The position numbers and the translations under genes were made by a program. Below the pieces are notes generated by a model that was given only the letters and a program-made list of their open reading frames with translations, searched no databases and was not told where the DNA came from. Below are positions 7,994 to 17,244 of a stretch of DNA of 64,000 bases, in pieces (position 1 is the stretch's first letter; each line of letters starts with the position of its first letter). This DNA is from Rhodococcus sp. ARC_M5 (GTDB lineage: Bacteria; Actinomycetota; Actinomycetes; Mycobacteriales; Mycobacteriaceae), in contig NZ_JALGQE010000009.1 of assembly GCF_022810405.1 (NCBI RefSeq), positions 185,569 to 249,568 on the forward strand, written 5' to 3'.

Positions 7994-9328
7994 ATGGCAA
8001 TTCGGACCTATGTCCGCACGGCTGCGGTGCTGAGCGTCACCTCGCTCGCACTGTTCGGCTGTTCGTCGAGCGACGACTCGGGCTCGACCGACTCCACCAG
8101 TGCCAGCGGCGGCACTGCAGCCGCGGAAACGACCGTCTCCACCGACTGCACGCCCGAGCAGGCCACTGCCGGGGCAACCCCCGACACGGCACCGCTGGTG
8201 GTGGGAACCCTCCTCCCCGAGACCGGAACCCTGGCTTTCCTCGGCCCGCCCGAAGTTGCCGGCGTGCAGTTGGCCATCAACGACGTCAACGAAGCCGGTG
8301 GCGTCCTCGAGCAGCCCGTCACGCTCATCCCCGGTGACTCGGGTGACACGACGACCGATACCGCCAACACCACGGTGGACCGTTTGCTCGCCGGCGGCTC
8401 CGACGTCATCGTCGGTGCAGCGTCGTCCTCGGTCTCGCTCAAGGTCATCGACAAGATCGCCAGCGCAGGCGTCGTGCAGTTCTCGCCGGCGAACACGTCC
8501 GATCAGTTCGTCTGCTACCCGGACAAGGGCCAGTACTTCCGTACCGCACCCACCGACGTGCTGCAGGCACAGGCCTTGTCCCAGCTGATCGCCCAGGACG
8601 GCGCGCAGCGCGTGTCCATCCTCGCGCTCAATGACCCGTACGGCACGGGCCTGGCCGCGAACACCGCGGACAACCTCGAAGAGGCGGGCATCGCGGCGGA
8701 CCAGATCCAGACCACGATCTACGACCCGAACGCACAGTCGTTCAACGCCGAGGTCGACGGCGTGAAGAACTTCAACCCGGACGCCGTGGCCATCATCGGC
8801 TTCGAGGAGTCCGCGAAGATCATCACCCGTATGCACGAGATCGGCATCGGACCGTCCGACGGCACGCTGGTCTACGGCGTCGACGGCAACATGGGTAACG
8901 CCCTCGGTGAGTCGGTTGCACCGGGTCTGCTGGACACGATGCGCGGCACCACCCCGTTGACCGATGTCGGTACCGGATTCCAGGACCGTCTCAAGGTCGT
9001 CGATCCGGCCCTGGTGGACTTCAACTACGCGGGCGAGTCCTACGACGCAGTGATCATCTCGGCGCTCGCTGCCGAGCAGGCCAAGTCGACGGCAGGCACC
9101 GACATCGCTGCCAACATCAACAGCGTCACCAAGGACGGCACCAAGTGCACCAGCTACGCCGAGTGCCTTCCGCTCGTCAAGGCCGGAACCGATATCGACT
9201 ACGACGGAATCACCGGCGCGCTGAACTTCAGTGACGCAGGAGAGCCCGCCACCGGTTCCTACGGCAACCTGGTCTTCGGACCGGACAACACCCTGACGAC
9301 GGAAGATTACATCGTCGTCGGTGAGTGA
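7994..9328 (+). CDS. livJ: Branched-chain amino acid-type ABC transporter substrate-binding lipoprotein
   Basis: Extracytoplasmic solute receptor of a LIV/HAAT importer. The signal peptide ends in a lipobox (LALFGC, acylated Cys23), followed by a Ser/Thr/Gly-rich linker and a type I periplasmic-binding fold (VGTLLPETGTLAFLGPPEVAGVQLAINDVN, then 'DVIVGAASSSVS'). Length is 444 residues. AAGGAG ends 7 bases before ATG 7994. The cognate ATPases and permeases (livFGMH) lie on the opposite strand and converge on this gene, so receptor and membrane parts are transcribed separately. Family members bind Leu/Ile/Val, other amino acids, urea or short-chain amides, so the substrate is not certain. Confidence 0.88.
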   Translation: MAIRTYVRTAAVLSVTSLALFGCSSSDDSGSTDSTSASGGTAAAETTVSTDCTPEQATAGATPDTAPLVVGTLLPETGTLAFLGPPEVAGVQLAINDVNEAGGVLEQPVTLIPGDSGDTTTDTANTTVDRLLAGGSDVIVGAASSSVSLKVIDKIASAGVVQFSPANTSDQFVCYPDKGQYFRTAPTDVLQAQALSQLIAQDGAQRVSILALNDPYGTGLAANTADNLEEAGIAADQIQTTIYDPNAQSFNAEVDGVKNFNPDAVAIIGFEESAKIITRMHEIGIGPSDGTLVYGVDGNMGNALGESVAPGLLDTMRGTTPLTDVGTGFQDRLKVVDPALVDFNYAGESYDAVIISALAAEQAKSTAGTDIAANINSVTKDGTKCTSYAECLPLVKAGTDIDYDGITGALNFSDAGEPATGSYGNLVFGPDNTLTTEDYIVVGE

Positions 9329-9421
9329 TCTGTAACTGTCACACAGCCTCTGGGCCCGAGTCCTCGATCAGGATTCGGGCCCAGCGGTTTTCGTACGCGT
9401 CGCACGTTCGACGGCAGCGAA

Positions 9422-9457
9422 AAGGCCCCGGTTCGATGTCGATCGAACCGGGGCCTT
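9422..9457. terminator. Bidirectional hairpin terminator between livJ and livF
   Basis: A perfect 16-base-pair stem: left arm 9422-9437, right arm 9442-9457, 4-base loop. It starts AAGG and ends CCTT. It sits between the stops of two convergent genes and can serve both strands. Confidence 0.85.
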
Positions 9458-9473
9458 CGTCGTTGCCGAGCAG

Positions 9474-10274
9474 CTACTTCTTCTCTTTGCTTCCTGCCAG
9501 TGTGCCGAGATACAGCTCGATCACCTTCGGGTCGTTCATCAATGCCGGACCGGTGTCGGTGTAGGCGTTGCGGCCCTGATCGAGAACATAGCCACGGTCG
9601 CAGATCTGGAGGCAGCGACGGGCGTTTTGCTCGACCATGATGATCGACACGCCCGCAGCGTTGATCTTCTTGCAGCGGATGAACACCTCGTCCTGGAACA
9701 TCGGTGACAATCCGGCCGACGGTTCGTCGAGCAGAAGTACCGACGGCTCCATCATCAGTGCGCGTCCCATGGCGACCATCTGTCGCTCGCCGCCGGACAG
9801 CGCGCCAGCCTTGACCTTCTTGCGCTCACCGAGCAGCGGGAACAGCTCGCTGACGAACTCGAAACGCTCGCCGAACTTCTTGGGACGCAGATAGATTCCC
9901 ATTTCGAGGTTCTCTTCGATGGTGAGCGACGGGAACACATTCTGCGTCTGCGGGACGTAGCCGACTCCCTTGGTGACCAATACGTGCGCCTCTGCGGAGG
10001 TGATGTTGTCACCTCGCAGTTTGACGCTGCCCTCACGGACGGCGACCAACCCGAACAGGGTCTTGAGGAGGGTCGACTTTCCGGCACCGTTGGGCCCGAT
10101 GATGCCGACGATCTCCCCGTCGTTGAGGAAGAAGTTGCATTCGCTGAGGATGTTGACACCGGGGATGTACCCGGCCACCAACCCGTCGGCGCGCAGCAGT
10201 GCACCTTCGGCGAGTCGCGCGTGCTCCTCGGGTGTTGCGGCGAATTCCGCAGGCGTCAATGTCTGTTCGCTCAT
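9474..10274 (-). CDS. livF: Branched-chain amino acid ABC transporter ATP-binding protein
   Basis: One of the two cytoplasmic ATPases driving the LIV-type importer. It has Walker A GPNGAGKSTLLK, signature LSGGERQMV, Walker B VLLLDEPSAGLSP and the LivF-type EQNARRCLQICDRGYVLDQG. At 266 residues it carries about 30 extra N-terminal residues compared with E. coli LivF (237). Its ATG shares one base with the livG stop (TGATG), so the two are translationally coupled. It is the last gene of the livH-M-G-F operon. Confidence 0.92.
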   Translation of the reverse strand: MSEQTLTPAEFAATPEEHARLAEGALLRADGLVAGYIPGVNILSECNFFLNDGEIVGIIGPNGAGKSTLLKTLFGLVAVREGSVKLRGDNITSAEAHVLVTKGVGYVPQTQNVFPSLTIEENLEMGIYLRPKKFGERFEFVSELFPLLGERKKVKAGALSGGERQMVAMGRALMMEPSVLLLDEPSAGLSPMFQDEVFIRCKKINAAGVSIIMVEQNARRCLQICDRGYVLDQGRNAYTDTGPALMNDPKVIELYLGTLAGSKEKK

Positions 10275-11368
10275 CAGTTGTCCTCCTTGGCCCGGTGTGA
10301 GCCGCCCTCGGCGACGTCGGGCGTCACTGGGCTGACGAACTCCGGTTCCGAAAGATCGCCTCCCGCTTCGAGTTCCTCTTTCTCGGCCTGCTTCAGTGCC
10401 TCGGCCAGTTCGGCGGTGGCTCCGACCGGATTGCCGTCGGCGTCGAATTCCAGAGCCTGATCGTGATGGCTACCGAGATACGCATCGACGACGGCTCCGT
10501 TGTTGGAGAGCTCCTCCGGGGTCGACTCGGCAATGATGCTGCCCTGCGCCATCACCACCACCCAGTCACTGATGTCGCGGATGACGTCCATGTCGTGCTC
10601 GACGAACACCACCGTCATACCGTCGTCGCGAAGCGACTTGATGTGCCCCAGAAGTGACTGCGTCAGAGCCGGATTGACCCCGGCCATCGGCTCGTCGAGC
10701 ATGACCACCGACGGATCGGTCATCAGCGCTCGCGCCATCTCCAGCAGCTTGCGCTGGCCGCCGGACAACGAGCCGGCCAGGTCGTCGGCCTTGGCGTCGA
10801 GCTTGAAGCGGCCCAGTAGCTCGTAGGCACGTTCGGTGATCTGACGTTCCTGGGCCTTCCACGTCCACGGCATGAACGTGTTGATCATGCGTTCACCGCG
10901 CTGACCGGTTGCGCCAAGCCGGACATTGTCCAGCACGGTCAGTTTCGACAGCGCCTTGGTCAACTGGAACGTGCGCACCACACCTTTGCGTGCCACCTGG
11001 TGCGGATGCATCCGACCCAGTTCCTGACCGTCCATAGACCACGTGCCGGTGTCGGGGCGATCGAATCCCGTGAGCAGGTTGAACAGTGTGGTCTTGCCTG
11101 CGCCGTTGGGCCCGATGAGTCCGGTGATGCAGCCACGCTGGATTTCCAGATGCGCCACGTCGACGGCTTTCAGGCCACCGAAGGTACGCGAAACGCCGTC
11201 GACCACCATGGTGGCGTCTGGTTTCGGTGCGCCGGGTTCGTTGGGAACACCGGCGAACAGGGCGGCGCGTTGATCGCTCGACAACGCCTGGGCAGCGCGT
11301 GATTCGAGGGTGCTGGCTTTCTTGCTCGGTGCGGCCGTTGCAGCAGCATCCTTGCTCGGGTCAGGCAT
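10274..11368 (-). CDS. livG: Branched-chain amino acid ABC transporter ATP-binding protein, with terminal extensions
   Basis: Second ATPase of the importer. It has Walker A GPNGAGKTTLFN, signature LSGGQRKLLEMA, Walker B VVMLDEPMAGVNP and the H-loop VEHDMDVI. The 364-residue length exceeds typical LivG (~255). About 55 residues of Ala/Lys-rich sequence precede the ABC domain and about 65 acidic residues follow it (EFDADGNPVGATAELAEALK...), probably disordered. It overlaps livM by 8 bases and livF by one base. Confidence 0.92.
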   Translation of the reverse strand: MPDPSKDAAATAAPSKKASTLESRAAQALSSDQRAALFAGVPNEPGAPKPDATMVVDGVSRTFGGLKAVDVAHLEIQRGCITGLIGPNGAGKTTLFNLLTGFDRPDTGTWSMDGQELGRMHPHQVARKGVVRTFQLTKALSKLTVLDNVRLGATGQRGERMINTFMPWTWKAQERQITERAYELLGRFKLDAKADDLAGSLSGGQRKLLEMARALMTDPSVVMLDEPMAGVNPALTQSLLGHIKSLRDDGMTVVFVEHDMDVIRDISDWVVVMAQGSIIAESTPEELSNNGAVVDAYLGSHHDQALEFDADGNPVGATAELAEALKQAEKEELEAGGDLSEPEFVSPVTPDVAEGGSHRAKEDN

Positions 11369-12350
11369 TGAGTTGAACCTCTCGCTTGTTGCCGAGAATG
11401 CCCTGAGGTCTGAACACCATCAAGACGGCGATCAGGATTCCCAGGAGCACGAATCGCGTGGCACCGACCTGGGCACCGGTGAGGTTGAGCACCGGGTCGT
11501 CGCCGGAGATCAATTGCCGCAGAATCGCATCGGGAATGGACAGCAGGAACCAGAAGAGCATCGCGCCGAGGACGGGGCCGAACACCGTGGCGGCACCACC
11601 GAGAATCAGCGCGCCGAAGGCGAAGAACGTCTGCGCCGTCGAGTAGAAGTCGGGGTTGATGGACTGGGTCTGCAGTGCGTTGAACACACCGCCCATGCCG
11701 CCGATCACGCCACCGAGAACCAACGCCTGCATCTTGTAGACGAAGACGTTCTTGCCCAGTGACCGGGCAGCGTCCTCGTCTTCACGAACGGCCTTGAGGA
11801 CGCGTCCCCACGGGCTGTGCGTCAGGAGATAGATCACTCCGCACAACAACAGGACCAGTGTCCAGCCGACGAGCATGGCCCACAGGTCGTTGCCCAGGAA
11901 GCGCACGCCGAGGAAGCTGTACGACTTGCCGCCCTCGAACGGACTCATGCTGGTGAACGGGCCGGCGAAGCCGGTGATGCCGTTGGTCGACTTTGTCACC
12001 GAATCCGTTGCGGTCGAACGGAACACCAGTCGCAGAATTTCCGAGGCGGCGATGGTGACGATGGCCAGATAGTCGGCTCGCAGTCGCAGGGTCGGAATGC
12101 CGAGTACCAGGGCGAGGAGCCCGGCCGCGGCGAGTCCCACCAGAATGCCGAGCCAGAGCGGCTGTTCGTAGGTGATCGTGGTGATGCCGACGCCGTAACC
12201 GCCGAGCAGTGCGAAGCCGATCTGGCCGAAGTTGAGCAGTCCGGCATAGCCGAAGTGCAGGTTCAGGCCGATGGCGAGCAGAGCGTAGAAGATGGCGGAC
12301 GGGCCGACCAGCTGAGCGAGTGAGATCTGAAGTGCGCCGATGATATCCAT
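11361..12350 (-). CDS. livM: Branched-chain amino acid ABC transporter permease LivM
   Basis: Integral membrane permease of 329 residues with about eight to ten hydrophobic helices, including 'IFYALLAIGLNLHFGYAGLLNFGQIGF', the LivM hallmark (LNLxxGYxGxxxxGxxxFxxxG). The cytoplasmic coupling loop SPWGRVLKAVREDEDAARSLGKN contains the EAA-like motif that contacts the ATPase. The C-terminus VFRPQGILG is typical. It pairs with LivH to form the pore. ATG 12350 follows the livH stop by 7 bases. Confidence 0.93.
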   Translation of the reverse strand: MDIIGALQISLAQLVGPSAIFYALLAIGLNLHFGYAGLLNFGQIGFALLGGYGVGITTITYEQPLWLGILVGLAAAGLLALVLGIPTLRLRADYLAIVTIAASEILRLVFRSTATDSVTKSTNGITGFAGPFTSMSPFEGGKSYSFLGVRFLGNDLWAMLVGWTLVLLLCGVIYLLTHSPWGRVLKAVREDEDAARSLGKNVFVYKMQALVLGGVIGGMGGVFNALQTQSINPDFYSTAQTFFAFGALILGGAATVFGPVLGAMLFWFLLSIPDAILRQLISGDDPVLNLTGAQVGATRFVLLGILIAVLMVFRPQGILGNKREVQLNA

Positions 12351-12357
12351 GTGAAGG

Positions 12358-13743
12358 TCACCCGATCCTTTGTCGCGAGCCGAGAATGCCCTGTGGACGG
12401 ACGACGAGGATGAGAATCAAGACGAGCAACCCTCCGATGTATTTGAGATCGGGATTGATGACCAGCGTCGACCACTGCACGAGCAGACCGACGATGACGC
12501 AACCGAGGAATGCGCCGTAGGCCGTTCCCAGGCCACCGAGTGTGATGCCGGCGAACATGAGCAACAGGAGTTTGAAGCCCATCTCCCACTGGACGCGACC
12601 GCCGAGTTCGGAGAGCCCGAACAACACGCCGCCGAGGGCAGCCAGGCCGCCGCCGAGGCACCAGACGAAGGTGACCACGCGCTCGACGTTGATGCCGGAG
12701 GACGCGGCGAGGTCCCGGTTGTCGGCCACCGCACGCATGGCCTTGCCGATCTTGGTGCGCTGCAGCATCAGTGCGACGCCGACGAGGACGACGATGCTGA
12801 TGACGATGCAGGCGAGGTTGACGTTGGTGATCGACAGCGGACCCCAGTCGTTCTCGGTCTGAGCCTGGTAGTCGTCGAAGGGTTCGGAGCGGTCCGAGAA
12901 GAAAATCAGGATGAGGTAGCGCAGTGCGATCGCGAGGCCGATCGTCACCACGAGCTGTGCGATGAGGCCGGTTCGTCGCTTGCGCAACGGCCGCCATATC
13001 AGGGCATTGTTGAGCCAGCCGATCGCGACTCCGACGACAATCGCCAGCAGCGTGGCCGGGATCAGTTGTATCCCGACACTGACGTTGAAGAACCACGCCG
13101 CGACGGCACCGAGCGTGACCATTTCTCCGTGCGCGAAGTTCGTCAGACCGGTGGTGCCGAAGATCAGGCTCAGTCCGACCGCGGCTAGCGCGATGACGAG
13201 GCCGAATCGAAAGCCGTCGACCGTGGTGCGGATGAACTTCTCGTAGAACGGAATGCTGGTGGCGGTTCTGGCCTCACCGAACGAGAAGATGACGGTGTTG
13301 GAACGCCCGGCCTCCACATCGCGCTGGACCTCGCCCTGGACGCTGACGCCGTCGGGGAGCGTTTCCTGAACTACCTGGAATGTGTATGTGCCGGGAGACA
13401 ATTCGAGGGTCCAGCGGCCGCCGGTTTCACTGGTGGTGCGGGCGACTTCGGCACCGGACGCGTCCAGTGCCGCGACGTCGACGCCGATGAGTCGTTCGCC
13501 ACCGTTGTTCAGGGATCCGGCGACGCTGACGGCGTCCGCCGGCGGTGCCTGTTCGGCGCTGGTCCCCGGTGCTGTCGGGGGAGTGGGGGTAGGTTCCTGG
13601 GCCAATGCCGGCGCACTGAACAGCAGCGCGGCAATGGAACTCAGAACGGCGAGTAGGAGTGTTCGCTGGAAGAGCCGAACGGCAGATCTTGCGCGCAACC
13701 TCGGCGGTTGCACCTTTCTGGTCCATCGAACATTTGGAGCCAC
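12358..13743 (-). CDS. livH: LivH-type permease with a secreted N-terminal carboxypeptidase-regulatory-like domain
   Basis: Residues ~165-461 are a complete LivH permease (IFGTTGLTNFAHGEMVTLGA, coupling loop GKAMRAVADNRDLAASSGIN, end VRPQGILGSRQRIG). Unusually, it is preceded by a signal peptide with an AxA cleavage site (SAPALA|QE, after residue 48), a Pro/Thr linker (49-70) and an ~85-residue beta-rich domain (VAGSLNNGGERLIGVDVAAL...GRWTLELSPGTYTFQV) resembling carboxypeptidase regulatory-like/transthyretin folds. Ordinary LivH is about 300 residues; this one is 461. The GTG start has GGAGG 6 bases upstream. It is the first gene of livHMGF. The outer domain may dock the binding protein or touch the cell wall; that is inference. 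Confidence 0.88.
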   Translation of the reverse strand: MAPNVRWTRKVQPPRLRARSAVRLFQRTLLLAVLSSIAALLFSAPALAQEPTPTPPTAPGTSAEQAPPADAVSVAGSLNNGGERLIGVDVAALDASGAEVARTTSETGGRWTLELSPGTYTFQVVQETLPDGVSVQGEVQRDVEAGRSNTVIFSFGEARTATSIPFYEKFIRTTVDGFRFGLVIALAAVGLSLIFGTTGLTNFAHGEMVTLGAVAAWFFNVSVGIQLIPATLLAIVVGVAIGWLNNALIWRPLRKRRTGLIAQLVVTIGLAIALRYLILIFFSDRSEPFDDYQAQTENDWGPLSITNVNLACIVISIVVLVGVALMLQRTKIGKAMRAVADNRDLAASSGINVERVVTFVWCLGGGLAALGGVLFGLSELGGRVQWEMGFKLLLLMFAGITLGGLGTAYGAFLGCVIVGLLVQWSTLVINPDLKYIGGLLVLILILVVRPQGILGSRQRIG

Positions 13744-13945
13744 GCACGTCCTCCGGACGGTTGTCGTTGTGCCACGGGTATGTGGGTTTCCTGCAATTGT
13801 CGGACTCTATCCGCTGAAACGACGCAAAATCGGCGACTGAGATTTCCGGAAAGTATCGGTTGTGTTTCGCGGTGCGCGACGGCCGCCGTGAGTGCGATCG
13901 CGTCGTGGCTCGTGCATCCGGCTACGAGTTGTCGGACCGGCTCCC

Positions 13946-13951
13946 TAGACT
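13946..13951 (+). promoter_or_regulatory. -10 element of polA promoter (near-leaderless)
   Basis: TAGACT (TAnnnT) ends 8 bases before the GTG start of polA. No Shine-Dalgarno sequence is seen, so the mRNA probably begins at or within a base of the start codon. Confidence 0.5.
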
Positions 13952-13959
13952 GGTCAACC

Positions 13960-16701
13960 GTGAGCCCAGTAACGGAGAAAAGTGCAGCGCCCGCAGCCGA
14001 GACCGATGCGAAAGCGGGCGGGGAGCGGCCCACGTTGCTGCTCATCGACGGCCACTCGATGGCGTTCCGGGCCTTCTTCGCGTTGCCCGCGGACAACTTC
14101 AAGACCACCAGCGGTCAGTCCACCAACGCCGTGTACGGGTTCACCTCGATGTTGATCAATCTGTTGCGGGACGAAAAACCGACGCACATCGCGGCCGCGT
14201 TCGACGTCTCGCGGCAGACCTTCCGCGCCGAGCGGTTCCCCGAGTACAAGGCCAACCGCAGCAAGACGCCGGACGAGTTCGCCGGCCAGGTCGACATCAC
14301 CAAGGACGTACTCGGTGCCATGGGTATCCCGGTGATGGCTGAGGCGGGCTTCGAGGCGGACGACATCATCGCCACTCTGGTGACCCAGGCAGAAGCGCTC
14401 GGGTACCGCGTCCTCGTGGTCACCGGTGACCGGGATGCGCTGCAGCTGGTCACCGACAACGTCACGGTGCTGTATCCGCGTAAGGGCGTCTCGGACCTGA
14501 CTCGGTTCACCCCCGACGAGGTCGCCACCAAGTACGGATTGACGCCGTCGCAGTATCCGGATTTCGCGGCCCTGCGCGGCGACCCGAGCGACAATCTTCC
14601 CGGCATTCCTGGGGTCGGCGAGAAGACGGCGACCAAGTGGATCATCGAATACGGCTCCCTCACAGCTCTCGTGGACAATGTGGACAAGGTCAAGGGCAAG
14701 GTGGGGGAAGCGCTACGCGCCAACCTGTCGAGTGTGGTGCTCAACCGGGAGCTGACCGAGATGGTGCGCGACGTGCCGTTGCCCTTTACTCCCGATCAGC
14801 TCGAACTTGCTCCGTGGGATCGCGAGAAGATTCACGCCTTGTTCGACGATCTGGAGTTCCGCATTCTGCGGGACCGGTTGTTCGAGACTCTCGCGTCGGT
14901 CGAACCCGAGGCGGAGGAAGGTTTCGATGTCCGCGGCGGCATCGTCGCGCCGGGCGAACTCGCCGCATGGTTGGCAGAACACGCATCCGACGGCCGACGC
15001 AGCGGGCTGTCGATCCTCGGCCCGCGCCGGCCTTTCGACAGCGACGCGACCTCGGTGGCGATCGCTGCGGCCGACGGTGAGGGGGCGTTCGTCACGACGA
15101 CCGCTCTGGACGAATCCGACGAGCAGGCACTCGCCGCCTGGCTCGCCGATCCTGCGCAACCCAAGGCGCTGCACGAGGCCAAGTGGGCTCTGCACGCCGT
15201 GCGCGGGCGGGGCTGGACCCTCGGTGGGTTGACCACCGACACCGCCCTGGCGGCGTACCTGGTTCGGCCCGGCCAGCGATCGTTCAATCTCGACGACCTG
15301 TCGTTGCGCTACCTCAAACGCGAACTCCGGGTGGAGGATACGGGTGAAGGTCAGATGTCGTTGCTCGATGCCGAGGACACCGCCGATGCGGCGTTCGCAG
15401 AGGGCGAGATCCTCAAGGCGCGGGCCGTCATCGACCTGGCCGATGCGCTGGACTCCGAGCTCGCCGCCATCGAGTCGACCACCCTGCTCTCCGAGATGGA
15501 GCTGCCTCTGCTGACAGTGTTGGCCGATGTCGAGGCAACGGGTATCGCCGTGAACGGTGATCACCTCCGCGCACTGCAGTCCGGATTCGCGGCACAGGTC
15601 GACGAGGCCGCGAACGCCGCCTACGGCGTGATCGACAAGCAGATCAACCTCGGGTCACCGAAGCAGCTGCAGGTGGTGCTGTTCGAGGAACTCGACATGC
15701 CCAAGACGAAGAAGACCAAGACCGGGTACACCACCGATGCCGATGCGCTGCAAGGGTTGTTCGAGAAGACCGAGCACCCGTTCCTGAAATTCCTGCTCGA
15801 TCACCGCGACGCGACGCGGATGAAGGTCACTGTCGACGGCCTGCTGAAATCCGTTGCCGACGACGGACGCATTCACACCACGTTCAATCAGACGGTCGCG
15901 GCCACCGGACGGCTGTCGTCCACCGAGCCGAACCTGCAGAACATTCCGGTGCGCAACGAGGCGGGACGTCACATCCGTGACGGCTTCGTCGTCGGGGCCG
16001 GGTACGACACCCTGCTCACCGCCGACTACAGCCAGATCGAAATGCGCATCATGGCGCACGTCTCCGGCGACGAAGGGCTGATCGAGGCGTTCAACACCGG
16101 CGAGGACCTGCACAGTTTCGTCGGTGCCCGGGCGTTCGGCGTGCCGATCGAGGAGGTCACCCCCGAATTGCGTCGTCGGGTCAAGGCGATGTCGTACGGA
16201 TTGGCCTACGGACTGAGCGCATTCGGTCTCGCCGCACAGCTCAAGATCTCCACCGACGAGGCGAAACAGCAGATGGAGGCGTACTTCGCGCGGTTCGGTG
16301 GCGTTCGTGACTACCTGCGCAACGCCGTCGAGGAAGCGCGCAAGGTGGGGTACACCTCGACGCTGTACGGCAGGCGTCGCTACTTGCCCGATCTCAACAG
16401 TGACAATCGTCAGCGCCGCGAGGTCGCCGAGCGGGCCGCACTCAACGCCCCGATCCAGGGCACCGCCGCAGACATCATCAAGGTCGCGATGATCGACGTG
16501 CACCGATCGCTGGCGGAGTCGACGCTGAAGTCGCGAATGCTGTTGCAGGTGCACGACGAACTGGTACTCGAGGTCGTCGAATCCGAGCGTGAGGAAGTCG
16601 AGGCGCTGGTACGCGACAAGATGTCCTCGGCCATCGAACTGTCGGTGCCGCTGGAAGTCTCGGTCGGCACCGGCCGCAGCTGGGACGCCGCTGCGCACTG
16701 A
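13960..16701 (+). CDS. polA: DNA polymerase I
   Basis: Repair and Okazaki-fragment polymerase of 913 residues, as in mycobacteria (about 904). The N-terminal 5' nuclease domain (TLLLIDGHSMAFRAFFALP ... VTGDRDALQLV ... DPSDNLPGIPGVGEKTA) removes RNA primers. The central 3'-5' exonuclease-like region lacks the usual acidic DxE motif, as is common in actinobacteria. The C-terminal polymerase has motif A (TADYSQIEMRIMAH), motif B (RRRVKAMSYGLAYGLSAFG) and motif C (QVHDELVLEV). GTG 13960 is chosen because the conserved domain begins about 25 residues later and a -10 lies just upstream; the open frame extends further 5' only as non-coding sequence. Confidence 0.96.
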   Translation: MSPVTEKSAAPAAETDAKAGGERPTLLLIDGHSMAFRAFFALPADNFKTTSGQSTNAVYGFTSMLINLLRDEKPTHIAAAFDVSRQTFRAERFPEYKANRSKTPDEFAGQVDITKDVLGAMGIPVMAEAGFEADDIIATLVTQAEALGYRVLVVTGDRDALQLVTDNVTVLYPRKGVSDLTRFTPDEVATKYGLTPSQYPDFAALRGDPSDNLPGIPGVGEKTATKWIIEYGSLTALVDNVDKVKGKVGEALRANLSSVVLNRELTEMVRDVPLPFTPDQLELAPWDREKIHALFDDLEFRILRDRLFETLASVEPEAEEGFDVRGGIVAPGELAAWLAEHASDGRRSGLSILGPRRPFDSDATSVAIAAADGEGAFVTTTALDESDEQALAAWLADPAQPKALHEAKWALHAVRGRGWTLGGLTTDTALAAYLVRPGQRSFNLDDLSLRYLKRELRVEDTGEGQMSLLDAEDTADAAFAEGEILKARAVIDLADALDSELAAIESTTLLSEMELPLLTVLADVEATGIAVNGDHLRALQSGFAAQVDEAANAAYGVIDKQINLGSPKQLQVVLFEELDMPKTKKTKTGYTTDADALQGLFEKTEHPFLKFLLDHRDATRMKVTVDGLLKSVADDGRIHTTFNQTVAATGRLSSTEPNLQNIPVRNEAGRHIRDGFVVGAGYDTLLTADYSQIEMRIMAHVSGDEGLIEAFNTGEDLHSFVGARAFGVPIEEVTPELRRRVKAMSYGLAYGLSAFGLAAQLKISTDEAKQQMEAYFARFGGVRDYLRNAVEEARKVGYTSTLYGRRRYLPDLNSDNRQRREVAERAALNAPIQGTAADIIKVAMIDVHRSLAESTLKSRMLLQVHDELVLEVVESEREEVEALVRDKMSSAIELSVPLEVSVGTGRSWDAAAH

Positions 16702-16725
16702 CTCGAGGCGGCGCAGGAAAGAACG

Positions 16726-16765
16726 ACGAAGGGCCGCTCACCGAATTCGGTGAGCGGCCCTTCGT
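16726..16765. terminator. Bidirectional hairpin terminator between polA and the thioredoxin gene
   Basis: A perfect inverted repeat with two 20-base arms (16726-16745 and 16746-16765) centred on GAATTC. It starts ACGAAGGGCC and ends GGCCCTTCGT. It lies between two convergent genes and can fold on either strand. Confidence 0.85.
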
Positions 16766-16785
16766 ACGTGTACGGCGACCAGAAA

Positions 16786-17157
16786 CTACTCGGCCTCGGG
16801 AGCCTGCTCGGCGATCTGCTGGCGAACGACGTCCATGTCGAGTGCCTTGATCTGACCGACGAGGTCCTCGAGCGCCGGTGCAGGCAGTGCGCCTGGCTGT
16901 GCGTACACGAGAATGCCTTCGCGGAACGCCATGATCGTCGGAATCGACTGGATCTGCGCTGCGGCTGCCAGGCCCTGCTCGGCCTCGGTGTCCACCTTGG
17001 CGTGCACGACGTCGGGGTGTGCGTCGGACGACTTCTCGAAGGTGGGAGCGAACTGGCGGCACGGTCCGCACCAGGACGCCCAGAAATCGACCAACACCAC
17101 GTCGTTGCTCGTCACGATCTCGTCGAAATTCTGCTGGGTCAAAGTCTGAGTGGCCAC
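16786..17157 (-). CDS. Thioredoxin
   Basis: A 123-residue cytoplasmic thioredoxin with redox site WCGPC (Cys30 and Cys33) and the cis-Pro segment SIPTIMAF. The last ~20 residues (QIKALDMDVVRQQIAEQAPEAE) extend beyond the minimal fold. The GTG start is supported by AAAGGGA upstream. It is transcribed in the same direction as the GlxA-type regulator gene 88 bases upstream. It is one of several trx paralogues expected in this genus; there is no adjacent reductase, so it is probably a secondary thioredoxin rather than the main trxA. Confidence 0.93.
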   Translation of the reverse strand: MATQTLTQQNFDEIVTSNDVVLVDFWASWCGPCRQFAPTFEKSSDAHPDVVHAKVDTEAEQGLAAAAQIQSIPTIMAFREGILVYAQPGALPAPALEDLVGQIKALDMDVVRQQIAEQAPEAE

Positions 17158-17244
17158 GCGGTCCCTTTCGTTTGATTGCGCTTCTGGTGTGTCTCAACGC
17201 GGGTACTCGCCGGAATCATCCCGGCTGCGTCGAAGCGCCGTGTG

